64,000 bases of DNA, taken from positions 30,738,698 through 30,802,697 of the forward strand of contig OY992833.1 in the NCBI GenBank assembly GCA_963921425.1, given 5' to 3'. Under the pieces are notes generated by a model. That model ran no database searches and was not told the DNA's origin. It was given only the letters and a program-made list of their open reading frames with translations. Every line of letters begins with the position of its first letter. Position 1 is the first letter of the stretch. A program made the translations under genes and the position numbers. This DNA is from Dryas octopetala (Eukaryota; Streptophyta; Magnoliopsida; Rosales; Rosaceae). Below are positions 13,384 to 26,046 of the stretch, piece by piece.

Positions 13384-14439
13384 AAGGATTTTAAATTTGT
13401 AGAGAACAGCTTGGTGCTTGCTTGTACGATAGAATCGTGGTTTTGATACTGTTATAGGATAATAGAACACTGACTAATTGGGCTTGGGTGTGTAGGCCCA
13501 TTCAAGCCCAACCCATTTGTAGGCCTACTAGCGTGAGATGACCTTTTCGGCTGTGTCTTTATAGTTTATACCGTATTGTAACACAGGTGTAACCTTCAAT
13601 AAGCATGGTTCTAACTTCAAGTTTTTTGATTAATTTGTTGTTGGGGATCTTTGGGTTTTCTTCCAAAATGGCCTCTATGCACTCCAGGTTACGTGTGTGA
13701 ATGCATGGGCAAGTGTGACAAGCTACTTTTGGAATGCATGTAACATTTTTTTTTTTTTCCGTAATCTTTTTCCTTGTGCATATAATTTACATTTATTTAT
13801 GTATAAAGATTTTAATATATGATCCATAGAAAAAGATTGTGACTAATTTTTAATTGATATCTTCATATTATTTGAAAATTAAAAATAAAAGTAAAACTCT
13901 GTTTAATTAATGTTTTTATCAGCAAAATTTAGTACTTATTTATAAAATCAAATCATCCGCCTACATTGATTATCTAATGCGTACTAATTCATTCAGTCAT
14001 TCTAAAATGGCAAAACTTCTTATGTCGTAATTTGGAAATATTTTCTTCGTAATAGAATTTCAATATTTGAAGAATTTTGTAATTAATATGTATATTTTAT
14101 GTAATTCTTCTTTCCTTTTCCTTTACATATTGAATCTGCTTTACTTTTATAATTCCCTTCTGCTTTCCCAGCATTCGTAAATGGTTTATTGGGTTCCATA
14201 CCCCACACACAAAAAGAAAAAATGGCCAAACAAAATTTGTTAACTACACAAAAGGAACAAAAATTACCGAATAAATGGGGGTAAAACTACAGGTTACATT
14301 GAATATATATCGTTAAGGAACATGTCACCAAAGACACCAAAGATGTGTTGGCGACAGAGAGGAAAAGCATACAACTGTAGAAACTGTAATGCTTCATTTT
14401 ATATCCCAAATTGTTATTTTGGTTTTCTGTCTCAAGTAA
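13384..14439. other. Spacer between convergent STL2P and SULTR3;3 genes
   Basis: Tail-to-tail spacer holding both 3' UTRs. At 13480-13530 there is a short imperfect palindrome built on 'gggcttg ... aagccca' and 'aggccc' words; the remainder is AT-rich. No coding exon or RNA gene is seen. Confidence 0.6.
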
Positions 14440-17400
14440 TTAGCATGGGGGAGCATTCGCCTGCTGTGTCCCCTCACTGTATATGTTTGTCGATTGATTC
14501 TTCATCGCCATTGACAGAGAAGCCACAGCCTCTCCTACTGTCAAGTAAAGGCTATCTGGTCTCATCAGCTCAATGGCTTCATCTGCCTTTTGCAATTTTT
14601 CCAGAACCTCAGCCAGTGGGTTCACCAACACAAGCTGTAATGTCATCGATGAGTCAATCAACAAACTACTGTACTTCTACTAGACTCAGACTATGGATCG
14701 AAATTATGAACTATACTACATAAAACACATTGTTTGTCAACTTGCCTCAACTCCCTTTTTTCTGACTGCCTTCCTTAAACCCCTAAAAAGTGTGATACCA
14801 GTTGTGTCTATGGTGCTAACAGCTGCAAAGATACAGAAGACCCTTTTTAATTGTCAGTCTCACAAAGATTGAGATACCCAATTATAAACACTAGTAATGC
14901 TCAAGATATATAAACTTACCTGACATGTCTATAATAACAAATCTAATGTTTGAGTGCTTGTTCACATCATCATCTTCTTCTATCCATCTTAATATCCTTC
15001 ATAAAACCGTGACAATAGAGTGTTATGGCATAAGGTAGCTAGACATGACTTGTTAATGAGCCCATTGCATGCAAAGAAACATTAATTAATTAATGAACCA
15101 ACCTTTCATTGAGATAGGTGGTGTTAGCAAAGTTGATTGCAGCTTCAATGCTTATAATGAGGAAACCAGGGACACTCACTGCTGATTCCTTGTAATGCTG
15201 TAGGTCTCTAAATATGTCTGTCCCTGGTATATTCCCCAAAACCACTGTCCTTGGTCTAGTAACTTGCAGCAGAAGCTTGAAAAGAGATATTCCAACCTAT
15301 ATTTATATCATGATTCATGCATAGAAGTTAGAGCAAACATATTTGAATGTTGGGTGAATTGTCAAAGCAAATTGGTAGTGAAATTTAATTACTTACTGCA
15401 ATGGCAAGGCCTTCTTGGACAGAGATAAAAATGACTCCCAAAAATGCACATATCAACACAATGAAATCATATTTGTCAATCTTCCAAATGTGATAAGCAG
15501 CTGGAACATCAATGAGGCCAACCACTGCAGTCACTATGATTGCACCCAATATCACATTGGGTGTGTACTTGAACAGAGGCATGAGGAAGAGGAGTGTGAC
15601 CATCACTGTCACTGACATTACTATGTTGGACAGCGCTGTTTTTGCTCCCGCATTGTGATTCACAGCTGACCGCGAGAACGACCCTGATAATCAAAATGAA
15701 ACTAATTATCGATTATATAAATAAGCATCTTATGTTATCGGAAGAGAATGTTTCCGAATGCCTATTGTGACAAAACAGGAAGTTGTCACAATCAAACTAA
15801 TTAAAATCAAACTATTTATTGATTATATAAATAAGCTGTCAGACTGTATGGGAAGAGAACGTTTTCGTATACCTGTTGTGACAAAACAGGAAGTTGAGGA
15901 GCCAATGATGTTCATGAGCCCAATTGCTATCATCTCCTTGTTTCCATCCACCCGGTACTCTTTTATAGCAGCGAAAGTCCTTCCTACTGCAATACCTTCC
16001 TATTTCATACGCAAAATTCAGTCAAACCAATCAATGGATAAAAGTTAAATTGTAAAATCAAAATGAAGTGGAGTACTACTTACAGTGAGGGAAATAATGC
16101 CTGTGATAATCCCAGTCTTAATCACGAGTCCTAGGTGGGCTTTTTGAAAAAGCAACATGTTATAGGAAGGTGGGTTTAATCCTTTTTGTAAGTCCCCAAT
16201 CTGCCATACAAGATTAATGAAAATCAATATTCACGTACTATTATTAGAGAAAACTTCTCTCAGATAATGCATGGTAAAGAAAGCATGGTGTGGGGGCCCA
16301 AGAACTAACCACACTGATGCCATGTCGATTGGCCTTGGATGCCAAGACAATTAGAGTGGAGAGGATCACAGACACCAGAGGAGCTCCAGCTGAGACCCAG
16401 AAGAGCTTTGGCTTTTTCATGCTCTGCATGTATACATGGCACGCAGCCCAATATAGATCAGTCAAAATTGTCCCTACTACTTCCTGAATCCAGCTGACAA
16501 GGTCAGGATTTTTATTTTTATTTTTTTAAATATAGGAAATTAAAATAGAAGTTGGAGCCCTCTGTTTTTTTCACAAATTACAAAGGTGTGTGTTTGGGGC
16601 CTTTATCCATGCCTAGTATGTGGCCATTGACCAGAAAACACTGAAATCATAGTAACGTTCACCAATTAATGATATATAAAAGACATTTGAAAATTGAATC
16701 ATTGACTGTGGACTGACTGGATTCTTAGTCTAAGACAGCTTTGGAGTGGATCAATTTGACCTGTTGGTGACCCAATACAACTGGGGCAAGTATGTGTGTA
16801 ATTAGTGAATAAAGATAATATATTTAGAGTTGATTAATGAATATAGAGTGAAAGGCAGAACATACAATGTGTCTTGAAAGTAGGAGAAACACAAGGAAGC
16901 AACAACCCATTAGTATAGTTTGCCATGACCACTGCAGAAAAAAGCACCAAATTATTGTTATGAAATCCAACACAATATCTAATTCATATCTACTTGATAG
17001 TTATCTACTACAATATGTGTTTGTAACTTTGTTTATAAGCTGAGAAAAGCGAAACACTTTAATAGAGTAAGTGATTGATTGAGCTCTGTTTAATTACCTC
17101 CTTTCGTTCTGTAAAAACAGAGCTCAAGACAGGAATCAAACCCATCTTTTTGGTGAAATGTGTGATTCCAAGGAGGCCTTTAAGCTGTTGGAGAGAAACT
17201 ATTACAGCAGCTCCAGCCATGAAACCAATAAGAGTAGCCTTTGAAAGAAAATCAATGATAAATCCAAGCCTGCACACATAATCAATACCAACACATACAT
17301 GGATCAGTTCTGCTTTTCAATGGATCATTTTAATCTTTCTCAGGTTTGATTTCAAAAAGAAAAAAAAAAAAAAAAAAAAGGCAAAGGTGGGCCAATAGTT

Positions 17401-18287
17401 ACCTTAAGAATCCTAGAGAAGCTTGGAAGATACCAGCAAAGAGGGTTGAAGTGAAGGCTAGTTGAAGAAACAAGAGAGGTTCTTTTGCGGGAGATGCTCC
17501 TTCTGTAAGCATTGACCCCATAATAAGAGAAGCAATAGATACAGGTCCTACTGCAAGGTCTCTTGAGCTTCCAAGAACCGCATACACTAAAGGAGGAACA
17601 AAGCTCGAATCTGTACTGGTCCAGAATTAAGACTTAACTAATTAATTCACACATGCAGCAAATTAAAAATTGTAAAGGGTAATTAATTAAAACAGATTTC
17701 AATCAGTATATCATGTATATCAGTATATGTAAAGAAATACCGGAAAAAAAAAAAAAATCACTCACAGAGACCCACAATGGCAGGTAGATTAGCAAGCTTA
17801 GCATAGCTGATTCCCTGAAATTAAATTGATTAAGCAATTGTTAAAGAAGAAATTAGAACAAAACAAATATATGGTCAGCACAGAAAATGAAGAGTATGCA
17901 TAAATGAACCTGTGGGATAGCTAAACTGGCAATGGTGAGGCCAGAAACGATGTCGGATTTGAAGAGCTTGAAGCTGTAATTAGGACCCCATGCAAGGATA
18001 GGGAACACATACTGAGCTCCAAGGATCCATTTCTTCTTTGGGGACTGTCCTTTGAATTGGTGAAGAGGGTCATCTGGGAAGAAGGTCTCCTTGAGCTTGT
18101 TCGAGAGCTTCTCCAAGGTGCTTCTATGGGGCGGTGGAACCACCTTGTGCACCTCCATGTTTATTTCCATGCAGTGGTGCATGTTGTTAGTAACAGCATT
18201 TGTCTCCATGATAAGCGATAAATTGGGTTGTTGCTGGCTCTTTGTGTTTGAGCCCCCCTCCTCTTTATTATATGAGGCTTCACCCAT
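14440..18287 (-). CDS. SULTR3;3: Sulfate transporter-family protein, SULTR3;3 type
   Basis: Thirteen exons (minus strand): 18287-17910, 17814-17766, 17610-17403, 17269-17098, 16931-16866, 16423-16310, 16200-16084, 15999-15873, 15683-15397, 15296-15103, 14996-14920, 14822-14746, 14634-14440, giving 686 residues. The first in-frame ATG is 18287, just after an in-frame stop; internal Mets at 18209 (METNAV) and 18158 (MEVHKVVPPPHRST) are alternatives, and the last matches the start I recall for Arabidopsis SULTR3;3. The SulP core is complete (SGLTIASLAIPQGISYAKLA, PPLVYAVLGSSRDLAVGPVS, NHNAGAKT), followed by a C-terminal STAS domain with IDTTGI. VSAGAP and the VNPLAEVLEKLQKADE region fit SULTR3;3. 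SulP proteins of group 3 move sulfate or related anions across plastid or other membranes; the substrate is not readable here. Intron 12 has a GC donor (GAG|GCAAGT). Confidence 0.95.
15689..15896. repeat. Duplication of the exon 8/intron 8 boundary of SULTR3;3
   Basis: Two diverged direct copies (15689-15786 and about 15803-15896) share 'gattatataaataagc' and 'gtgacaaaacaggaagtt'. The second contains the real 3' end of exon 8 and its GT donor. The first lies inside intron 8, repeats about 24 nt of exon sequence, and has GC in place of the GT donor. Confidence 0.88.
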
Positions 18288-21200
18288 CAATCAACTTCTT
18301 CAGGGGACCGCTAAAAAACAAACTAGTAGTCTAGTACTACAAAGCTACTAGCTAGCCTACTTGGGAAGGAGAGAGAAAAAGAGAGGTTGGTTTATTTTTG
18401 GTCGAGCCCACAACTTTTGCTTAGTCTATCTCTACAATGCTGATTGCTGAGTTTACCTATATATGTAAAAATAAAACAGAGTATATGTACCAATGGGCTA
18501 GTTGGGCTAATCTGGGTTCTCAAGGAAAAATAAAATATTGAGAGGGGGGAATCTGTCAAAAATTAAATGCAGAGGGGGAGATGAGGAAAAAGCTTCAAAA
18601 TAAAGAAATGGGTTGAAAAGTACTAGTCCTGAAGATTGAAGACAGATAGCTCTCTCACCCATATATACAAAAGAAGAAATCTGGAAAGATTGTTGAGACA
18701 TTGAAGGTACATAAACGAGTGTGCCATGCAAATGGGGCTTGGCTTCGTAATTGGCTGAAGATGATGATGATCAACAGGTAAGGTAAGGTAATATTCTGAG
18801 GATATTCTCTGCAGTAGTCTTCTTGATCACCAGCTCTACATGCATGGTGAATCCGTGAATGGTGCACACTTCTCTAAAACAGTTTATGAATTTCATGGGG
18901 ACTGTCGCTAGAACTTGCTCACATGTACTGATGTACAACATTTTGTTAGTGAACGTACTGTTAACTCGATCTAGCTATGAACCTATGACTCTATGAGCAA
19001 GTGCTGTGAGATTTCCACTAAAAACCTACTTTAATTTTGAGAGACTGAAATTGATCATTTCTAAGTTTCTATAATTCTATTATTTTGCTTGGCCAAAAAA
19101 AAAATAATTCTATTATTTTGGAGGCTTGGAGCAATCTCTCAAATTCGAATTCTCTTTTTCATGTTAGAAAACAGCTACATATTCACATGAGAACACTACT
19201 TTATTTATCAATTATGTATTTATTTATTAATGTGTAGACCAAGAAAATGCATGTGCTCATATACATAATGTTATTTATGAAGTGCTATACATATGCGTAC
19301 AAGTTTGTACTTGCCTTTACAAGCACGGTGATAATAGAACAATACAGCCTTAAAAAGGATTTTATTGATTAATTAATTTAAATTAATCTATTTGATTAAG
19401 AAATTGGTAAGAATTGTTTTGACTTTGAGAGTAGACGAATTAGACGATTCATTTTTTAATTTTATAAATTTCTTATATATTATATATGTTCAAATATCGT
19501 AAAAAAGAAGTATCAATATCTCATTTTTATGGTTTGCCTTAGCCCCAAAATCTTATGACAAGCCTTGAAGAACCATAAGAAAATTGAACAAAACTATTCT
19601 TCTCTCAATATATATTACCAACTTCAAAAATTTAGATTCTTCCTTCAAAACTACATAAAAGTTCATATAGGACAAACCAAAAAAAGAATCCTAAATCTAA
19701 AGTAAATTGAAAGTAATGAAAGATAAGAAAAAAGAAATTAAAAAAAGTAAGATTAATTATTCTAGAATCACGTACCAATAAATTAAAATCATGTAGAGCT
19801 CCTTGCATGGGTTGGATGGAACTCCCTTTCCAATCCAAAGAATCTACAACCTTATTGTAAAGAAATGATCACAATTTTTCTAAAGGATTCCTTGATTCTC
19901 GATCAAAAGAGAATACTGAATACTGAATTTGCAATATATATTATTGGTTTCAAAGAATGCCAATAACTTGTTAAATCTCAAAAAACTTTTCTTCCAAAAG
20001 ATTTCAAAAAGAGTTTAGACAAACAAATAAACCACAAAAGTACCCAGAAATTTAGAATAAATAGAAAATAGTGAAAATTAAATATCAGAATATATGAAAA
20101 AAGGCAAGATTTTAGAAATATCCAAAAATCACTCAAATAAAATTGAGAAACAAAAATAGGAAAATTCCCAAATAAATAGGAAAATCACATAGTTCTGGGT
20201 TGACGCTTTGGCTCGATCATAACCTCTAGTTCTTTAGTTAAATCTTTGATATGTATGAGTGGCTTGAAAAGTTAGCTTAACAGGACCGCATAATTTCTAA
20301 TTAAGTAGTTCAATTTTTTATAAACTACGGAGCTTGGGGGCAGAATCAATGCCGATGAATAAGGGCCGGCCACTGAATTCAAATGCCAAAGACATAATTG
20401 CGAACTCATAAGTTTTCTCAGTGGCGGATCCACAATTGAGTGTATTGCCATATTGACATTTTACTTTTCTTTTCCATTAATATTGAGTGAGTATAGAATT
20501 AATATTTCTAAAAATTTTATCTTAAAAGAAAGAGTACGATGTTTGATGAAATAGCTCAAAGAGACATTTTATAGTTTAGAGAAGAGTGAGACATGCATGA
20601 TGACATTCAATTTCATAAACTTATTTATAATATCCCATATATAGTGACAAGTTCCTAGCTCTGCCAGCGAGCATCGTCATCCTTGAACCTTACCAATACT
20701 AATGGTTGACAAATATTAAGTGGGCCTTTAGAATATGTATATATAAAAGATTAATTCCAGTGGCACTGGCTAACTCAGACACAAATTAAGTCTTGGAGCT
20801 TTCCCCAGACATTGAACCCTACTTCTTTTAATTTCTTTCTAGGTATTTAAATTTTCTGAATGATCATGAGATGAAAAAGAAAATCTTAATTTGCAATGGA
20901 ATATATATATATATAGCAAATTTTTCATTTCATTTGTTTTGGAAAGGTTAGAATGTCAGTGTAAGACTTAAAGTGGAAATGAATTATGATTTATGGGTAT
21001 CATAAGATGAGGTGCGTAATATGTCATCTTTCATGTGATTGGAGCTACTCAGCTTTTGAGTCATTCTATGGGCCTCCTCTCCATTGTTCTAATTGATGAG
21101 TACCAACCGCAAAGTCGGATTGTGCCCTGGTGCCTTTTCTGTTACTTATTCTGTATGATTGCAGCTACCCATAATTATGGTGCTAGAGATTAACATCAAT

Positions 21201-21603
21201 TAAAGTTATAATTAGTTGTTACCCATACATACAAACATGGTTGCTGTTGGTGCCCCTATCCTATGCAAGCAGACATGTAAATTTCAGTTTTTATATATAT
21301 ATATATATATATATATACATAGGCTCGTCTTCCATATTATTTTATTTTATTTTGTTGGTGTGAATTTTAAATGTTAGAGTTATTATGGAATACTTAATAA
21401 TATACATTGTTTACTCTGTATTGTTACCAATCCCTTGGTATGAAATTAACGAAAAATACATATAATCATCCGTTCTTAGAGAATTTTTCAATATAATATG
21501 TGAGTGATAATTAGAAAAAGATGTTGAGCTGTACAATTTTACGAGTATCAGGGAACAAAGTAAATAAAAATAGGAGGCGACTACAATTAGATGGGCAAAA
21601 AGG
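18288..21603. other. SULTR3;3 upstream region and AT-rich intergenic DNA
   Basis: The first few hundred bases contain the SULTR3;3 5' UTR and promoter. The rest is AT-rich with poly-A/T runs, (TA)n at about 20900 and 21296-21317, and no supported gene. Short open frames here lack homology that I recognise. Confidence 0.55.
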
Positions 21604-21685
21604 CGTGGGCGGCAGGATTCGAACCTGCGCGGGCAGAGCCCACATGATTTCTAGTCATGCCCGATAACCACTCCGGCACGCCCAC
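21604..21685 (-). tRNA. tRNA-Ser (anticodon AGA)
   Basis: 82 nt on the minus strand. The acceptor stem GTGGGCG pairs with CGCCCAC, and the discriminator is G. The anticodon stem-loop is ATGA-CTAGAAA-TCAT with anticodon AGA (plus-strand TCT at 21650-21652). A long variable arm (GGGC-TCT-GCCC) is typical of serine tRNA. The T-arm and internal B box is GGTTCGAATCC (plus strand 21615-21625), and the A-box region is TGCCGGAGTGG. A T5 run (plus-strand A5 at 21596-21600) directly downstream is a normal Pol III terminator. There is no intron, CCA is not encoded, and all stems look intact. Confidence 0.97.
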
Positions 21686-24150
21686 TCGATGAACAAAGTG
21701 CTTGATATGTTTGTATTTATTCTCATTTGATTGTAGTTGGACTTGGACCACTTACATATGGGTCTTTGGACTGGAAAAAAGTAAAGAGGAGAGATTCCGG
21801 AATATGAGAGAGGACCCACATAGTATATCTCAAAAGAAAGTGAAGTATCTTAGGTGGGCCTCACAATGGTGACATTCCATTGGGCACTGGGATAAAAATG
21901 TTCCCAATAAACAGGAATTTATTACAACAAGATCAACTGGTCACTGAAGTCATTGAAGGGTCAATAAAGAAATTGTCAAACATTGAAAGAAGGGCCGCCG
22001 AATAATCTTCATGTCCATATATCCTGTGACTCTGGGACTGACTGTGAGTACCCATCCTCCTACTTACTCCAATTTAGCTTCAATCATCAAATTATTATGC
22101 TTCAATTCATCAAACACACCAGAGCCACCAGAGCCACATGCAACCGAGCTAATGCCTCTCGGTTTCTACTGTGTACATGCCAGCAATATTAGCCATAGGA
22201 AGTGCCATCGATCAGTTGAGTGAGACACAGAATGACAGATTTTACCCTCTTCTCTTAGTTGCCTAGTTCACCATAGTCAAACCCATCTGATTAAAGGTAA
22301 AACAGTCAAATGTTGGAACACATAGTTGATCTAATTACTGTTAGAATTATCATATAAATTTAATGATTTATGTAATTTTATTTTTATTTCAAAGTGCTAT
22401 GAATTTATTTTATTTTTTACTTCATACCCTTATATGATAAATACGTGATTAAAATTAAAAGTCAAACATAAACAAATAAAAAGAATAAGCAGAAGATCTT
22501 AATTCATATGTATTAAATAGGTGATGCTGATACACACACATTACTTCTATAAGAAACTATCAGAAACTCACAACCAAATGAGGGAAAATGATTAAACTTG
22601 TGACCATGTGTTTATAATGGCCCTGGAGTTCTGTTAAGTTGGGTCCTTGGCATCCTTGCTAGCTAAGCTAGAATGCTTGACTGTTTGCACCATTAGCATA
22701 CATGTCATGTCTTCTGTCAATGATGGGTGACATGGGTCTGGCTTTCTATTTTCTTAAAGCAATCCCTATTGGTTCATGCAAATCTCTATGGACAATAAAA
22801 GACAAACAATACACGGACCCTTATCCAAGAGTCTTGAAAGAATTTTTCCAAAGCTAGAATCTGTATGAAACTTTGCAAAAAAGTCATTGTACATGTCTTT
22901 AATTAAAATTTAAAAGATACCAACCATAAAAAAAAAAAAAAAAAACATGTGATAGTCCTAAAGGCTAAAGGCTAGCTAAAGCAACTATGTGCTCCTTTTA
23001 AAAAAAAAAAATTATTGGGAACCTTCATAACCGCAGAAACCTACCACATGATGCTATTGGGGATGGCAAAGTTATGGCCAATGCCCAAATCGGCTGCAAA
23101 AAGATCTTGGTCCTAAGTATGTCAACCATATATATTTGATCAAAAAGTTTATGGTCCTTTGTTTTTTGGCACAAAAACACATAAGCATTACTTTTATGCC
23201 TGGCTGAGCTTCAAAAGAGTTGGGCATGAGCATGAGGTGTGGTGTGGAATTCTTCTGCAATCCAAGCTTGTGATGATAATGCTGATATCTAGTTAATAGG
23301 GGTGATAACTTTAGGTGCTTGTCAGGCGTAAAAGAAGTATATCTTTTGGCATTTTTGCTCGAAAAAGAGTTGTTGAAGGTTCCAACCCTACATTTTTTTG
23401 TTCTTTTCATAAAGGCACACTGATTGGCACTTGCACTTACTTATAGTTATCTCTACATTCATATTTAGGATGGGACATGGTTGGACGCACCCAATTAATC
23501 AGAACTCAAACTTAAATTTTGGTAATTTGAGTAAGGATATTTGATACAAATTCGAACTAAGAGGTCTTCAACCCAAGTAATATGATAAAATAAATATAGA
23601 CACACATGTATATATGCATATACAGAAATGGTTTTTTGTCCAATTTTAAGTATGAGCTGTTGACAGGTGGGGTGGACCCTTGATTTGAGCAAGCTAGCAC
23701 TGAATCAATACGATCACTACAAATTAACAAGACAAAAGAAAAAACAAAGTTTGTAGCACATGATGAGACATTTATGTTTACAGTTAATTAGAAATAGGTT
23801 TAATTTTGAAGGATCATTCGGATTAAAAATATATAAGAATTTAGATTTGTACTTAAATCTAATTTTTTAGGCTAAGGTCTAAAAAATGGACTTTTAACAA
23901 ATTTTGACATATTATCTCTTAAAATTAAGATAATTAGTATAAATTAATCTTAAAAATTATGAAAGATAATATCCATTAAGACATTTTTAATTTTTACATT
24001 TCTTAATTAAAACATTCAAGATTGTCTAGTTTTTAGGTTTTATAATTTAAAATAATAAAAGATAATATCCATTTAAATTATACAAATATCAAAAAAATGC
24101 ATTAACCCACAAAATCGAAAATAATCAAACAAGTAAAAAAAAAAGTATAT
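21686..24150. other. AT-rich intergenic region
   Basis: No gene recognised. It contains poly-A runs (about 22929-22946 and 23001-23011) and low-complexity AT sequence around 23870-24120. Short open frames at 21983-22223 and 23072-23410 have no family features. Confidence 0.5.
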
Positions 24151-24456
24151 ATAGGTACATTTCAATTTTACCAATACATGAGTTGGTATATATATATATA
24201 TATACATATTCGATTAGGTGCACATGCACCTGATCCGAAAGCTCGGTTTTCGTCGCCGATTGCTTGGCTATGCTGCTTTCTTCCTCAAGTTTTAAGGGTA
24301 AATCCTTATCTTTTCACCTCATTCTCTTCTAGTGTATAGATTGAGCTTGGTAGAGATTTTATGTTAGGGTTTAGCTCTGAGATTTTGGGCAGAACTAAAC
24401 CATAACATAAACGCTGACAAATCATCAATCGATTAGTACAATTGAAATGTACCTAT
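24151..24456. mobile_element. Small TIR element (MITE), unclassified
   Basis: A 306-bp unit bounded by a perfect 17-bp inverted repeat, ATAGGTACATTTCAATT at the left and its complement at the right. The interior is less AT-rich than the flanks (24218-24300) and noncoding. Flanking 9-mers (aaagtatat / aaagaattt) match at 7 of 9 positions, so a decayed 9-bp target duplication is possible. Confidence 0.7.
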
Positions 24457-25337
24457 AAAGAATTTTTATTTTATTTTTTGGACCTTAGATTAATATAATT
24501 TAAATCCCACAATTAATTTTAGGATAATATGATAATATTAGAATATGATAATATGTTAATATTATAATATTAAGATAATATAAAACTATGATAATACTAG
24601 AATAATATTAAGATTTAAATATTATTAATTTTAGGATAATATTAGACATTTTTGAAATTAAAAACATATGAACAATATTTTTGGACTTCAGTTAAAAATT
24701 AAAAAATATTAACGTATTAATCTGTGAGAGAAAAAAAAAAAATTGAATCCGCCTGTAAATGAGTCTTGTGTTTACTTGCTGAGCTAGCGGGCTTGAACAC
24801 AGAACAGCCCAAGAAGCAAAACAAAACTTACATCAGGACTAGTCATGCCTTAGATTTGTAGATTTGAAAAATGTACAAGCCCAAGCTCAGAATCGAAGCT
24901 CATATTTGCAAGGGAGGTCATGGACTCATGATGGGACATTTTAACTTTAGTTAAAGCGAAATTCTAAAAGGTTGTATTTTTTTGTTTTCCAAACCTCACA
25001 CTTACGTATTAGTATATTACTTGAATAGAATATAATAAGCTATAAAAGTAATAAAAGAGGTCTTTTTAGAATATTCCTTGGTCAAGTTTTCATGGTTGGA
25101 AAAGAATTGTTACTTGATGGTAGGACAAAATTGTTGGTCATGATGCTACTGTTCATGGAATCATGGGCTTGCTAATAGTCGAGCTATAGAAACCATCTAA
25201 CCAATACTTACTTGTTCCATGAGTCCATGACTGCAGTTCGAAGCTTGAGAAACTGGAAAGGCCCAAACAACTAAACAAGGCCTACGCATTGGGCTATTTG
25301 CATCACCAAACAAGGCCTAAACTTCACCATCAGACCC

Positions 25338-25400
25338 ATGCTCACAGCCCACGCCATCCATCACCAAGACGAAGATGCCCTAAAACCCCCAAAACCCTAA
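25338..25400 (+). promoter_or_regulatory. Possible uORF ending in a telo-box, CPN10 leader
   Basis: An ATG at 25338 opens a 20-codon frame that stops at 25398-25400, about 146 bp before the CPN10 ATG and in a different frame. Its stop lies in AAACCCTAA (25392-25400), the plant telo-box common in promoters and leaders of housekeeping and translation-related genes. It matters only if transcription starts upstream of 25338, which cannot be seen. Confidence 0.4.
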
Positions 25401-25546
25401 GACCTAGAACCTTCCACCGTCTACTAGAATTTGATCGCCAAGCAGTGCCTCTCCCAAACCCACAAGTTCTAAAAGAAAGAGTTCAGCATCGCCCTCTTCG
25501 CCACCGCAAAACCCAAATCTACTCCGACCCAGTAGCAGAGTCACAA

Positions 25547-26046
25547 ATGGCGAAGCGTCTGATCCCAACCCTCAACCGTGTCCTGATCGAGAAAATTATC
25601 CCACCCTCCAAAACCACCGCCGGCATTCTCCTCCCTGAGTCATCCACCAAGGTAAATAACACCATCTTCTTCATTCTTGTCTCTGTGTGTGTGTAAATGA
25701 TGGCTTTGTGTGGATTTAATGGGTGTGATTGGTCCAATTGGTGCAGCTAAACTCAGGGAAGGTGGTTGCTGTGGGACCCGGAGCAAGGGACAAGACTGGG
25801 AATGTGATACCAGTGGCTGTGAAAGAAGGTGATACTGTTCTTCTACCTGAGTATGGGGGTACCCAAGTCAAGCTTGGCGACAAAGAGTATGTTCTTTGCT
25901 CTATTGCTCTGTTTTGCTGTTATATGTTTTAGGGCCTTAGGGGTTTCTTTCTCTTATAATTTTTGGTTTGGGTATTTGGTCGGTTGGTTTTGTGCAGGTT
26001 CCATTTGTACAGGGATGAGGACATCTTGGGCACTCTCCATGAATGA
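25547..26046 (+). CDS. CPN10: 10 kDa chaperonin (CPN10 / GroES-like, mitochondrial type)
   Basis: Three exons: 25547-25651, 25747-25886, 25998-26046, giving 97 residues, the usual full length. The protein opens MAKRLIPTLNRVLIEKI, with the mobile-loop segment KTTAGILLPE that contacts CPN60 (about residues 23-32). It continues with the conserved LNSGKVVAVGPGARDK, the VKEGDTVLLPEYGGTQVKL block, and ends YRDEDILGTLHE. CPN10 forms a heptameric lid on the mitochondrial CPN60 folding chamber. The frame stays open upstream to about 25289 but has no ATG there, so there is no plastid-style N-terminal extension. No second GroES domain is present, which excludes the chloroplast CPN20/21. From memory a GroES-like gene also neighbours SULTR3;3 in Arabidopsis (At1g23100/At1g23090). 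Confidence 0.96.

Noticed and set aside
20416-20667. MITE with CAGTGGCGGATCC-type terminus
   Set aside because: The left end resembles a common plant transposon terminus but the right end matches poorly and no target duplication is seen.
23072-23410. 112-codon open frame on the minus strand
   Set aside because: No recognisable domain, AT-rich intergenic context, no splice partners; treated as chance.
25289-25546. N-terminal extension of CPN10
   Set aside because: The frame is open but has no in-frame ATG before 25547, and the 97-residue protein is already full length.
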